Of a stretch of 64,000 bases of DNA, positions 33,030 through 43,417 are shown piece by piece. Position 1 is the first letter of the stretch. Each line of letters opens with the position of its first letter. Below the pieces are notes generated by a model. That model did not search any database, was not told the origin of the DNA, and saw only the letters and a program-made list of their open reading frames with translations. A program made the position numbers and the translations under genes. This DNA comes from Heterobilharzia americana (Eukaryota > Platyhelminthes > Trematoda > Strigeidida > Schistosomatidae). The stretch lies in NCBI GenBank assembly GCA_944470555.2, contig OX104127.1:144685787-144749786 (forward strand). Reading direction: 5' to 3'.

Positions 33030-33300
33030 TGCTAGGATACTTGTGATTTCCCGTTGCTATACAGGGTCGAATTGCTTGACCTCCGTTGGCAGATGAGCTC
33101 CTATACGAATACCTCAATACTACTGAATATTCATGATGTTATATTGATCTTGATGACTAGCAGAGAAATTCAGGACTAGCGTTACATCAGTGGGAACAAC
33201 ATGAGTTGCTGGGGTGCAGGTGCATCCAGTTGATGAATCCCAAATAAGTCGAAACTCTCCTCTTAATTTCCTCTACTAGTTAACAAGATCAATATAACTG
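33030..33300. repeat. SINE family A inverted pieces
   Basis: The minus part (33,030-33,190) holds a leader (reversed GCAACGGGAAATCACAAG) and a hammerhead 3' side. It abuts a plus part (33,190-33,300) with CAGTGGGAACAACATGAG and a hammerhead reading TTGATGA (C3 changed) with CGAAAC kept. Confidence 0.65.
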
Positions 33301-33920
33301 GTTAACAGTCATTAAGAGACTGCTTATCTCTGAGATTCCCATCAGATTGCATCGTTTTCAGTTCACCATTATTCACAATCAAGAAAGAATGCCATATTTT
33401 CCTGTCTATTCATTGATGATATTCGTGAGATTACGGAATGGATAAGAAGATCAGCTTAACAATTTCTAGTAACGATCGAGAACGCGTATGGTATAGAATA
33501 TTTCTTATATTGAATTGCCATTAGTGCATCTTCTGCTTTAAGAGAATTCACGTTGACGTCTACCTAGACTAGCGTCGACTAGGAATGTTATTCAAATTGT
33601 TTTCCTTGTCAACCTTATCGAAAAGCTGCAGGTTTATATAACCAATACTTTTACCTTACTGCTATTGTTATGACATAGTAAACAGGACAAAATTATTCCG
33701 TCATAATTTATTGAACATATTTTTTCTTCTTTATTCTATAGTTTTGTTTATTTATCTGCTAAGTGATCAAATATATACCAGAGAACTAAAAAAGTATTGC
33801 ATCAAGACGTCATATCAGCTGTTCATTCTAAGGTTAACAACAATATACACGGAAACCCAAAATACTAAGCTCCATCTTTAGTTCTATACACTTCACATCC
33901 ATTGAATAAAACTCCAGTGT
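33301..33920. other. No recognised feature
   Basis: AT-rich, nothing recognised. Confidence 0.4.
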
Positions 33921-33924
33921 TACT

Positions 33925-34125
33925 TGGCTGAAGGCAATCAGCAGAAAACCCTAGACCTAGGTTTCATAGTTATTGGAGCTCGCCAGCATGGTGTATCTGC
34001 AACTTCGACATTAATGACGTCCTCAGTTAGATTCAAACTCGCGTCACCCAGTATTGTAGTCAGTGACGTCACTACTGATCTATTCGGGTGGTGATTGAAC
34101 TCCTCTAAGGCTGAATAATATGCGC
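33925..34125 (-). repeat. SINE family D copy
   Basis: Hammerhead at 33,945-34,000 reads CTGGCGA (A6 lost), with GAAACCTAGGTC preserved. The linker and head follow up to the reversed A box near 34,070-34,090. Confidence 0.75.
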
Positions 34126-34280
34126 TGACTGATCTTTAAATACTATTAAAGTCTAGTAAGCAGTACGTTTCCTATTGTATACTATTCTATGAACTGATGA
34201 TAACATATTTTCATGCAGTAAGTTCCTATTTAGTCTTATACCACCACTTTCACGAACCGTATGTTTTTTTTTTATTATTA

Positions 34281-35771
34281 TTAGTCCCTTGGGTTCCTAG
34301 TGGAACATAGGGCTTCAGTAGCACGCCTCCAGTGACCTCTGTTCTCTGAGATCTTTTGAACCTGGTTCCACGACAGCCCAGAAGCTCTCATTTCCTCCTC
34401 GCACGACCTCCTCCATGTCACCCTCGGACGTCCAACTCGTCGCTTCCCATGGGGATTCCACTCGAGGGCCTGACGCGTGATGTCCTCAGTCGGCCTTCTC
34501 AGTGTATGCCCAATCCATCTCCACTTCTTCCTGCATATTTGTTGCGTGATAGGTTCTTGGTTGGTTCGTTCCCAGAGTTCCTTGTTGCTTATTTTTTCTG
34601 GCCATCTGATCTTCAGCAGCGAGCGTAAGCAGTTGTTGATGAATGTCTGTAGTTTATTGGAAATGCCTTTCGTGACGCGCCAAGTCTCTGAGCCATACAA
34701 GAGCACTGACTTGACGTTGGTGTTGAAAATCCGTATCTTGTTCCGCATGCTGAGTGCAGAAGATCTCCACACTGGTTTCAGGCTAATGAATGCCTGTCTT
34801 GCTTTTCCGATTCTGACTTTGACGTCCTCGTCCGTCCCGCCTGTAGTTGAAACAGTGCTTCCTAGATAAGTGAAGGAGGTTACTTCCTTCAAGTTTCTAC
34901 CGTTGACGGTGATTGGAGTTTGTTGTTGTTGTTGATGGTGGTGGTGCGGTATCTTCATCACTTCTGTCTTCTCTATATTCACCTGAAGTCCCGTCTTAGC
35001 TGCCTCCTCTGTCAACTTGTTAGTTTTTGCCTGCAGATCTTCAAGTTTATGTGACATTAGGCATAAGTCATCGGCGAAATCCAAGTCTTCTAGGTTCTTT
35101 TCCGTCGTCCAGTGTATCCCCCTCTTCTCGCTGCCTACTGTTTGCTGCATGATCCAGTCCACCACAATTAGGAATATCATGGGGGATAGTAGGCAACCTT
35201 GTTTCACTCCTGTCTTCACTTCAAAGGCATCACTGAGCTTCCCATTGTGGATTACTTGGCATGTGGCATCTTCATATAGTTGTTGAATGAGGCGGATAAA
35301 GGTTTGCGGTACTCCGTAGTATTGAAGCAGTTTCCAAATTACTTCTCGGTCGACGCTGTCAAAGGCCTTCTCAAAGTCGATGAAGTTGAGGTATAGAGCT
35401 GATTGCCATTCTACGCTCTGTTCTATGATGATACGAAGCGTTGCAATTTGGTCAGCACATGATTTGTACTTCCTGAAGCCTGCCTGTTCCGGTCGCAGTT
35501 TTGAATCCAGTGCGTCTTTAAGCCTCTCCAGGATGATGCGGCTTAATATTTTACTTGGGGTGGATAGGAGAGTGATTCCTCGCCAGTTCTTGCAAGCACT
35601 GAGGTCTCCCTTCTTCGGCAGTTTGACAAGGTAACCCTTCTTCCAATCGTCAGGTACCTTCTCTTCCTCCACACCTTCTGCAATAGTGGTGTGAGCATGT
35701 CCGCTGTTGTCTCTGCATCTGTTCTCAGTGCTTCTGGCGGTATTCCATCTGGTCCTGCTGCTTTCCCGCAT
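34281..35771 (-). CDS. RTE reverse transcriptase and C-terminal region (3' part of broken ORF)
   Basis: An open frame of 496 codons. The first 33 or so residues are an out-of-frame reading of the upstream part; the true RT frame resumes at about residue 34 (VEEEKVPDDW). Visible RT blocks: KKGYLVKLPKKGD (45-56), NWRGITLLSTPSKI (62-75), IDFEKAFDSVD (131-141), QGCLLSP (191-197) and the catalytic FADD (232-235). The thumb-like part includes LGSTVS. The C-terminus holds RRWIGHTLRRP and GRPRVTWRRS, typical of RTE proteins. Reverse transcriptase copies the element RNA at the nicked target. The stop codon is the first TAA of the tail. It is joined to the upstream part (35,543-37,414) by a missing base. 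Confidence 0.93.
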   Translation of the reverse strand: MRESSRTRWNTARSTENRCRDNSGHAHTTIAEGVEEEKVPDDWKKGYLVKLPKKGDLSACKNWRGITLLSTPSKILSRIILERLKDALDSKLRPEQAGFRKYKSCADQIATLRIIIEQSVEWQSALYLNFIDFEKAFDSVDREVIWKLLQYYGVPQTFIRLIQQLYEDATCQVIHNGKLSDAFEVKTGVKQGCLLSPMIFLIVVDWIMQQTVGSEKRGIHWTTEKNLEDLDFADDLCLMSHKLEDLQAKTNKLTEEAAKTGLQVNIEKTEVMKIPHHHHQQQQQTPITVNGRNLKEVTSFTYLGSTVSTTGGTDEDVKVRIGKARQAFISLKPVWRSSALSMRNKIRIFNTNVKSVLLYGSETWRVTKGISNKLQTFINNCLRSLLKIRWPEKISNKELWERTNQEPITQQICRKKWRWIGHTLRRPTEDITRQALEWNPHGKRRVGRPRVTWRRSCEEEMRASGLSWNQVQKISENRGHWRRATEALCSTRNPRD

Positions 35772-37414
35772 TTCAGTAGCTTTATGGCGTTCAGGACTTC
35801 CATTTTCGTTGGGGGATTTATGTTCACTTGTAATTCAGCGGCTGCAGGTGGTATTTCTGGACGAAGTGCAGGTGGTGGTCGATTCAAGAGCTTCTTGAAG
35901 TGGTCGGCCCATCGTTTCCTCTGTTTCTCTTCTTTTGTAATTAAATTTCCTTCTTCATCTTTTATTGGTTTCATCTGTGTTGGTCTCTTCCCTGATAGCA
36001 ACCTGGTTATTTGATACAATGTCGTCAGGTCTCTCTTACCTGCAGCCTGTTCTGCTTCACTTGCCAGTGTGTCGTAGAAGTGTCGTTTGTCTTTGCGTGC
36101 ACTCTTCTTCACTTCTTTATCCAGTGTTTTATACATTGTGCTCAGTTCCTCTTGTCGTTGAGCATCCTTGCACTGGTTTATCTTCTGCTTCACCATCCTC
36201 CTCTCCTCTATCAGCTTCCAGGTATCCGTCGAGATCCATTCCTTGTCTTCTTTCTTCTTCCTTCCTAATACTGTTGTGCAGGTTTCTTTCCACATAGCTT
36301 TCAAAGACTTCCAGTGTTCTTCTACACAGGTTTCTTCAGGGATGTCCCTCGACGTCTCCCATTTTGTCTTGATGGCTGCTTTGAAGATCTCCTTTGTAGT
36401 TTCATCCTTCAGTTTCCGAGTGTTGTACTTGAATTGAGGTCTATCACCAGCTTCCTTGAAGGCTTTTAACTTGATTTGGAAGGTTCCTTGCACTAGATAG
36501 TGGTCTGAACCTACATCTGCTCCTCTTCTTGACCTTGTGTTAAGTAGACTGCGTCTCCATTTTCTTGAGATTGAGATAAAGTCGATTTGGTTTTTAGTGT
36601 GTCCATCTGGTGAAATCCATGTCGCTTTGTGGATATCCTTGTGCCTGAACACACTGCCTCCAATCACCAAATCGTTGAATGCACAGAATTCTGCAAACAA
36701 TTCTCCATTCTCATTCATTTCACCTAGCGCCTCTCGACCCATGGTTAGTTCTCTTCCCGTGTTGTCCCCTCCCAGTTTGGCATTCATGTCGCCCATTAGA
36801 ATTTTGATATCGCCAACTGACGTCTTGTCCAGTGTTGACTGAAGTTGTCTGTAGAATTCCTCCTTTTTCTCTTGCTCTGCATTATTTGTAGGTGCATAAC
36901 ATTGTATGATTGTGACCTTTCTTCCTTTTGAGTTGAATCTTGCTGACATGATCCTGGAGGAGATTGGTTCCCACTGCATGAGAGCCTTCGATGCTCTTGA
37001 GGACATCATGATAGCCACTCCCTCAGTGTGCTCGTGGTTGGCGTCTGGGTGACCGGAGTAGATTATTGATTCTCCCGTTGACAGTTTGGAGAGTCCACTC
37101 CCATTCCATCTGCTTTCGCAAATCCCAAGCACTTCGATGTTATACCTTCTCATCTCCTTTGCAATCTGGGCTGCCTTACTGGGTTCAAACATCGTGCGGA
37201 CATTCCATGTCCCCACGTTTACTTTCGCTTTCATCGAGAGAAGACACATCGGCCAATTGGCTTCCCGAAGGCTTTCACCAACTGGCGTCATTTCGCCTCT
37301 CCGATTCCAGCGGGGAATAAGTTTGTTTTCATTTTTTATATTTTGTTTGTGCTTTGAAGTTTCTTTAGCGGTTAGATTTGTTTTACGGGGTAGGGTTGCT
37401 AGCCCTATGCCCAA
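35543..37414 (-). CDS. RTE apurinic-type endonuclease and start of RT (5' part of broken ORF)
   Basis: An open frame of 623 codons from ATG at 37,414. Residues 65-310 form the endonuclease that nicks the target: VGTWNVRTM (67-75), ICESRWNGSG (98-107), YAPTNN (173-178), the catalytic MGDMNAKLG (207-215) and GSDHYLV (302-308) are all present. A lysine-rich linker follows, then the RT start AAGPDGIPPEAL (552-563). After LLQKVW (about 579-584) the frame is wrong: the duplicate at 15.0 kb has one more base here and reads on as KEEKVP. The true protein therefore continues in the frame of 34,281-35,771. The start is chosen as the first ATG after the leader; an internal ATG at residue 61 lies just before the endonuclease. 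Database entries named craniofacial development protein 2 are often such endonucleases. Confidence 0.93.
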   Translation of the reverse strand: MGIGLATLPRKTNLTAKETSKHKQNIKNENKLIPRWNRRGEMTPVGESLREANWPMCLLSMKAKVNVGTWNVRTMFEPSKAAQIAKEMRRYNIEVLGICESRWNGSGLSKLSTGESIIYSGHPDANHEHTEGVAIMMSSRASKALMQWEPISSRIMSARFNSKGRKVTIIQCYAPTNNAEQEKKEEFYRQLQSTLDKTSVGDIKILMGDMNAKLGGDNTGRELTMGREALGEMNENGELFAEFCAFNDLVIGGSVFRHKDIHKATWISPDGHTKNQIDFISISRKWRRSLLNTRSRRGADVGSDHYLVQGTFQIKLKAFKEAGDRPQFKYNTRKLKDETTKEIFKAAIKTKWETSRDIPEETCVEEHWKSLKAMWKETCTTVLGRKKKEDKEWISTDTWKLIEERRMVKQKINQCKDAQRQEELSTMYKTLDKEVKKSARKDKRHFYDTLASEAEQAAGKRDLTTLYQITRLLSGKRPTQMKPIKDEEGNLITKEEKQRKRWADHFKKLLNRPPPALRPEIPPAAAELQVNINPPTKMEVLNAIKLLKCGKAAGPDGIPPEALRTDAETTADMLTPLLQKVWRKRRYLTIGRRVTLSNCRRRETSVLARTGEESLSYPPQVKY

Positions 37415-37789
37415 CCTTCCCTCTTTACCCGGGCTTAGGACCGGCTAGTAACTAGTAAACTAGTTAACCAGGCGAGGTTAAATATTGTTAAATATTGCTT
37501 ATTGTACAAGTCACATTAATAGCTTTATGACTACAGTAACCACAATTTTATTTCTCGTGACTAAGTCCTCATAGTGACTCAAGTAGATGGTCTGTGCAAA
37601 GTTAACTCAAGTAAAGTAGAAATAATATTTATAGGAAGTTATTTGAGTAATTTATATTGAATAAGTTATATCCTTACTGGGAAATCCGCTTCTGTTTACT
37701 TCTGAACACATTGATGACTTAGTCTCACTGAAACTTCACGAATCTCCTCTCGAAGTTAATCACCAATAAGTACCAGATTAATTCAGTTT

Positions 37790-37910
37790 AAGGGTTTGTA
37801 GGGATCTATTGATTCCAAGTTGGTATTCATCATGTATTGACATCAGATGGAGGAACGTTGAAAACCTGGGAGCACTGGACAGCTGTTTCGTCCTAGTGAA
37901 CTGAACTGTC
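37790..37910 (-). repeat. SINE family B, tail fragment (B11)
   Basis: Well-kept tail and hammerhead 3' side (GCACTGGACAGCTGTTTCGTCC at 37,881), cut off inside the ribozyme. Little diverged compared with most copies. Confidence 0.8.
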
Positions 37911-38645
37911 TCATTTCAGCATTCGACAGATAAGAAGTCAAAATACCGATAAGTAGTGCAAAATAGGTTACAGAGGCTAAGTATTATATATATGCTTATT
38001 TAGATTTTCCTATCAGTCATAAGGGGGCTGAAGTCTCATTCATTAGAATTTCAATGACAAAAACTTTAATAGGATGCTGAATTTGTAAATAATTTACAGA
38101 TTGCATGGTCGCCGTTGACATTTCTCACAACTGAGTAGTTTCCCAACTGCCCAACAATGGTGTCAAACAAGGTTTCCGCTTGAAACCACTCAGCTGAGAT
38201 CAAAAGGTGTGATCTTTGACACAAAAGTGTCACGGACTAGCAAACCAGCCGTCCGACCTTCAAACCACTCTAGTCTGATTGGTCAAATACCGTTGGCATG
38301 AAATTGGTTACTCTCCGGTGACTAATCTGTGTATTGAAGGAACTTCCTGTCTAAATGCCATTCCGAAATACTGTCTACCCTATCTAATTAAATATTGGAA
38401 TCATCCCATGGACTAGGTTACTTTCAAATGAAGAAGTGTATCCTATTTTCAACTTTTTCCTTCTTAGACTAGGGTTTTTTTTGCTGAGTGAAACAGTTAT
38501 TATCACATGTTGTCATGAGTGAAAGGCGTGAAATACAGCGGGCGAATTAGGCCATGATCTTTAAGCAGGGATGTATTTCTATACATTACGGGGAACTATT
38601 TCCACTAGTGATGTCTCAGCAAAAACTGTCAGCGGTGTATTTTGA
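37911..38645. other. Mostly unassigned; possible family D 5' block
   Basis: The block CATGAAATTGGTTACTCTCC at 38,298 matches the family-D 5' block. Upstream, 38,100-38,290 is GC-richer and unassigned. Confidence 0.4.
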
Positions 38646-38649
38646 GGTC

Positions 38650-38885
38650 AAAGGGGATTTTAAGGTAGTATTTACCACGGACTGACATGAGTTAAAGAAA
38701 CATTGGAAACTTGGGAATACCCGATAACCGTTTCTTCCTGATGCAGGACTCCTCAATAGTACACATCCATGACCCTGTCAATGACCGAACTCGAAAACTT
38801 TAGGTTACAAGTGAACGCGTTAACCTTCGTGGATAGTCACACTACATCACGAATCGACAGAAGTAGGGAAGTATGTGTGCCTTAG
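38650..38885 (-). repeat. SINE family B copy (B12), decayed
   Basis: Tail (TTTACCACGGACTGACATGAG), hammerhead area (38,725-38,765, core lost), reversed B box (GACCGAACTCGAA) and leader with ACAGAAGTAGGGAAG are recognisable. Confidence 0.6.
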
Positions 38886-39975
38886 AAAACAGAAAATTTG
38901 CATCACATTACTAGTCATGGAAAATAAGTTTTACAAAGACTTTCAACTGAATGTTCGGTTCTATCTCAATGGTTGAGGCACTTTTATGTGAAGCGTTAAA
39001 GCCGATCCCACCTACTTCAGTACGAGTAACTACTTGGTATCATAATTCCATGTACTAGTGACATTCAAAAGCGAACACCAACAAGTCTGTTATCTTCAGT
39101 TCTTTTGAATCTGTTGCAAGAATAACAAATGTGGAAAAAGTTTCATTATGCAGAGCAAATTATATAATTATTGACATTTTCCTACGACCTTAATTCAACA
39201 CTTTTCACAGTGTTCTTCTAGGTTCGGAAGCCTTAGGTGGTGAACCCAACTTATTAAGGATCAGTCTCAGTACCATCAGGTATCGCCTCAATCCCATAAC
39301 CACTGAGGTAAGAACCAATGATTAAACGTTTCTTCCTGCCGTTAATTTGCAATACGGTGTAGTAACCAACCAAAGTTATCAATGGAGACATTGCTTCCTT
39401 ACACCTAGAGTGATTTACTGTAATCATTGCAATTTCCTATTTGAATCTCAGAAGTCCAGTTTGACGCTAGTTCCGGATCAATTCTTGACAAGGTTTTAGA
39501 GTTAACTGTCTAGGAGTAACAAAGTAAAACTCATCACCTGCCCAATCGTTTTTCATTAATTCTCCCAGCTGATGTTCACAGTTTCGCAAAACTGAATCCA
39601 CTTACTTGCCTAACACCTGTTAGCAAAGTGAAACACAATATAGGAAGAAGATCTGTATTCAAGACGTCGAACTTATAGTCATATACTTTGTAGGTAAGAG
39701 ATTTTAGGTTTCCCATATCTAAAACTTATGATTATAATGCACACCGTTTTCTTACATGCCATTTTAATAGGTTACTGAATTTACCCCGGTCAACAAGATA
39801 AGTTTGCCCAGTTGAAGGTGGGAGTTAAATATTAGGTCTGTAGTACTTTTCCCCTTCTGGCAGATTTTTTTCTAGTACTTTACGCTTTTCTGTTATTCTT
39901 ATCCCTGTCAGTTCACTTTACAATTTTATAGAATTTCATTCTGTTCTGCTCTACTGATATGCACTTTTATGATTA
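38886..39975. other. No recognised feature
   Basis: About 1.1 kb. A weak tRNA-like A-box string (TCTCAATGGTTGAGGC at 38,965) has no B box at a proper distance. Confidence 0.4.
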
Positions 39976-39977
39976 TG

Positions 39978-40170
39978 ATTCACTTGGTTGTGACTTGTAG
40001 TGGAATCTAGAACCCATATTTCGTCCTATTTGGGACTGATCAGTTACCCTAGTGAGTGATTATGTTCCAAGTAAGACTCCAATCTCTTACCCATCTCTTC
40101 AAACATCAAGGGATTATCCATTAGGCTACTGAGTCACGATAATTCCTTTTTGTACAATGAGTATTATGAC
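39978..40170 (-). repeat. SINE family A copy (A13)
   Basis: Hammerhead (39,995-40,060) and head (40,070-40,140, reversed boxes visible). The core reads CTGATCA (G8 lost); GAAAT and GTTCTAGATTCC are kept. The ribozyme is inactive. Confidence 0.75.
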
Positions 40171-41130
40171 TATTACCAACTTCTGAGGAAAGATATATTC
40201 GAAACTAAACTTGTATGTCAGTATGATTCAATGAAAACAAGATTTATCAGAGGTCTTATCACAGGTGGTTTGTTGTAGATAAAACTTAATCCCAGTTCTA
40301 AAAATTGGGAATGTATATTCAAAGTTACAATACTGGAAATGACACCTACATTAACGTCGAAAGTTCTGTTCAAAAAGACGAAAAACTAAAGAGCAGTAAA
40401 ACCATAAGAAAATTTAGAACTGAAGCTTCGAACACTCACCACTATATTAGAACTTGGTACTGCTTGCCGAAGTGTTAGTGTATATTTAGATAAATAAAGA
40501 TGATGACTGAAAAAGGTTCATAATCATAATAAAAATAATCGCTTTATTCGAAACAATATGTATGACAGTATGGAATTCTAAGCATGTAATTTTTCAACAA
40601 ATTCACTCCCAGAACAATACTATCAGATGAAATGGTTACTAGATCGGAAAAATGCCGATAATAACAGTATTCAAGGCAGTAATGTGAAATAGTCAGCTGG
40701 TTCTGGATGGGCATCTGGTTCACAAAGAAGAATCAACAGAAATGCAAGCGTAATTTCGATGGTTGTGAAGGTCGATTCAGATGGCACAAAAATCTATAAC
40801 TCAAGGTAATCATCTGATGGATAGAAATATAATGAACTTTTTTGCACCAAGATGTCTATTTCCAAGGCCGCCGTTATCATACTGGCTTAATGTTGTTAAA
40901 AGAATAACCAACTGGTGTAACTACTCAACAGCACACCTTCATGTGGTTCACCTCATTAAAAATTAAGAAAGTATCAACACCAAGTGCTGAACACACAGTA
41001 TCTACTGCTTTTTATGAGTTATCTTCTTTTCAATAATAAAAGGAAGACTAGTTTCCAAATGGGGCATCAAAGTCACGTCTCATATGTACTATTTTAAAGT
41101 AAGCTAGATAATACAGCTATTATAATATGA
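40171..41130. other. No recognised feature
   Basis: AT-rich. A 61-residue open frame (40,781-40,966) has no recognised motif. Confidence 0.4.
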
Positions 41131-41133
41131 AGG

Positions 41134-41134
<1 letters not shown>

Positions 41135-41192
<58 letters not shown>
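41135..41192. repeat. (TA)n microsatellite
   Basis: Pure TA dinucleotides, about 29 units. Confidence 0.97.
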
Positions 41193-41193
<1 letters not shown>

Positions 41194-41257
41194 GGTTCTT
41201 TATTGAGAAGATAGAAAGTTCCAGTATTTTAATTTTGCGTTTAATTATTAGACTGTA

Positions 41258-41505
41258 ATTTCGAGTTGGTATTCCTCATAGCGTGACATCACTTGGAGAA
41301 ATACTGGATACCTGGGAGGAGTGGATAGCTGTTCCGTCCTAGTATAGGAGTCCACAGAAGTCCTCATCCTCGAAGGGTGGAATCCAGAATCTTCATGATC
41401 CACGGCCAGCACCTTATCATTGAGCCAATGAGTCAGAATCCAAAGGTTGACAATTTCTACTTCTGTCAGCTGTTGACGATATAGGTCAAACTCCTACTGA
41501 AATTC
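41258..41505 (-). repeat. SINE family B copy (B13)
   Basis: Full-length minus copy: tail, hammerhead (41,315-41,370, CTGANGA lost), reversed B and A boxes (41,385-41,430) and leader with TTCTACTTCTGTCAGC. Confidence 0.7.
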
Positions 41506-41820
41506 AGCAGTCCACACTTTGTGACTCTGCATAGTTTATCTCTTAACCCTTAACAAGAACCTGACTGACTTGATAAGTCACGAATTCATGCTGAAACTAA
41601 GAGAAATCAGTAACTTTTCAACTTAATATAGTTGGTTCTTCATAAAGTAGTCTGTGATATAGTTAACTAACTAGTCGGTTACCACTTTCTTCAAACTAAG
41701 CCTCGTGTGATAGTCAGGCTATCGGAATTATTTATTGATTATTGATCCCATCAGCTGACAAGATTATCCGATAAACTTCTGTATTTATACAACGCAGTAT
41801 AATGAATTTATCACTTAAAA
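41506..41820. other. No recognised feature
   Basis: AT-rich, nothing recognised. Confidence 0.4.
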
Positions 41821-41824
41821 ATGC

Positions 41825-42205
41825 AAATTTAATCTTGGTGACTAGCAAAGGAATCAATAACATGCGCCTCGTGCTATTTGGGAGTCGTCAGCTGGATATA
41901 CCTGAATCCCATTGGGTGGCGTTGTTCCCACTGAGAGTCGGACCCAATACCCTTAGCTCCACAGAGTTTTCCCCTAACCCACTGGGGCATGATAGCCACC
42001 TCTTGTCAGACAGGGGTATCAGTTGTTTTAATGATACTTATACTGGATGGTGACTAAAGGTGAAATGAAAATTTGCACCACGGTCGGACTCAAACCAACA
42101 ACCACCACTAGTCCACAAAACCACGCCTATCTCAGACAGTCAAAATGGTAATGATAATTGTAATTTCTCATTGCTACATAGGGCCGAATTACTCGACCTG
42201 TGACT
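41825..42205 (-). repeat. SINE family A copy interrupted by a family C unit
   Basis: In minus direction a family-A leader piece (42,205-42,150), a family-C unit (42,150-42,045, reversed B box GGACTCAAACCAACA), then a family-A head and hammerhead (42,040-41,830). The ribozyme keeps CTGACGA but GAAA has become GAGG, so it is dead. The C unit inside the A leader suggests that C inserted into A. Confidence 0.65.
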
Positions 42206-42209
42206 TACG

Positions 42210-43415
42210 ATTATAATTACCACATTTTTTTTATATCAGGCGAAAGTAGAATGGATAAAATATTTCCCATATAATTTACCTTTAGGGCATACTTCAGAGT
42301 CTTGAACACTTTTGTTCATGAATACAAAAAAAGCCATACAAGTTTTTCCCCGACTAGACATTCCTTTTTACAAGTATTTCACCATTAATTCTATTAACTA
42401 TGAATGTTAATTTTATGCATGATTATTTAGTTATCAGACAATCAGAAAACGTGAAAAAAAAAATAAATAAACAGCGTCTCAACCGATGACATATTTAGAA
42501 GTAAACCCCACCAACACCAATAACTAACAAAATGAGGATAGATCATTGTATATTAAAAAGGGTAGATGATTCTCCTGATTTCTGTACACGATGTAAAAAG
42601 CAACAACAGTGAAGTAGTGAAGTATTAGAGGTCAGTTAAATTTTTTTTTTTCTATTCAAAGGTTATACCTTTGAAAGTGTGTTCCAGTATTCTTTCTATC
42701 ATAACTATTGGACAATGGATCAAGAATTCGCGTTCATACATGCTTTTTTTCGACAAAAAAAGACAAGAATGATTCTTAGTAAAATGTGAATAATATCCAG
42801 ACATAAATAAAGAAATCTGAACATTTAAAATTGTTCTTTACACTTATGAAAAGATATCTTTACACGATTTTTAATTCGACAATAGTATGAAGTAGGCGCA
42901 GACATAGATTTATAACAGTCACACTTAATAAAAGTGATTGATTGAATAGTGAACAATGTATGTTTGTACAAATATTCCTATTTATCAATTATTATTATTA
43001 TTATCATCATCATTTCTTGCTCCTATTTGACTTTCGTCGAATAACAGTCAATTGAAAAGATCATGATTAAAGAAGCTTCCAGGTTATATCTCATAACAGA
43101 TTTTTACTGTCTAAAGATTTCAGTAATTCATTGTATAAGTCAACTGGTTGACTTAGAAAGTAAGTACATTTGCATAACAGTTGAAACTATTCAAAAGGAA
43201 AAAGTTATTTCTATAGCATAATTATAAGACAAAGTTTATATGAACAATATGATGTATTTTTACAATACATTTCGAACAGTCTTCTCGATCACACATGTAT
43301 TTGTCAAGTCAATTTATATTAAACTGAAGAGTGAGAGGATGAATATAACAATTAAGATAATAGGGGATCATAATTAGGAAAGATAAGAAAAAGAATGAAG
43401 TGTAACATAGTTGAT
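42210..43415. other. No recognised feature
   Basis: About 1.2 kb, very AT-rich. The part from about 43,240 may be PLE flank. Confidence 0.4.
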
Positions 43416-43417
43416 CC

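Larger units (their letters stand above)
34266..37450 (-). mobile_element. RTE-clade LINE, near full length (copy A)
   Basis: A 3.2-kb minus-strand element: short 5' leader (37,450-37,415), endonuclease, RT, C-terminal region and a (TAA)n tail at 34,283-34,272. The order endonuclease-RT with no separate ORF1, the very short 3' UTR and the trinucleotide tail fit the RTE clade. Schistosome SR2 and Perere-3 are RTE-type elements it should be compared with. The coding sequence is open throughout except for one frameshift near 35,667. This is the best-preserved LINE here and therefore probably the youngest. Confidence 0.95.

Noticed and set aside
35543..37414. Host gene named craniofacial development protein 2
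   Set aside because: The endonuclease is fused to an RT and followed by a (TAA)n tail. It is an RTE retrotransposon.
41135..41192. (TA)n tract as a cruciform regulatory site or origin
   Set aside because: Only a simple microsatellite is visible; no gene or other signal near it.
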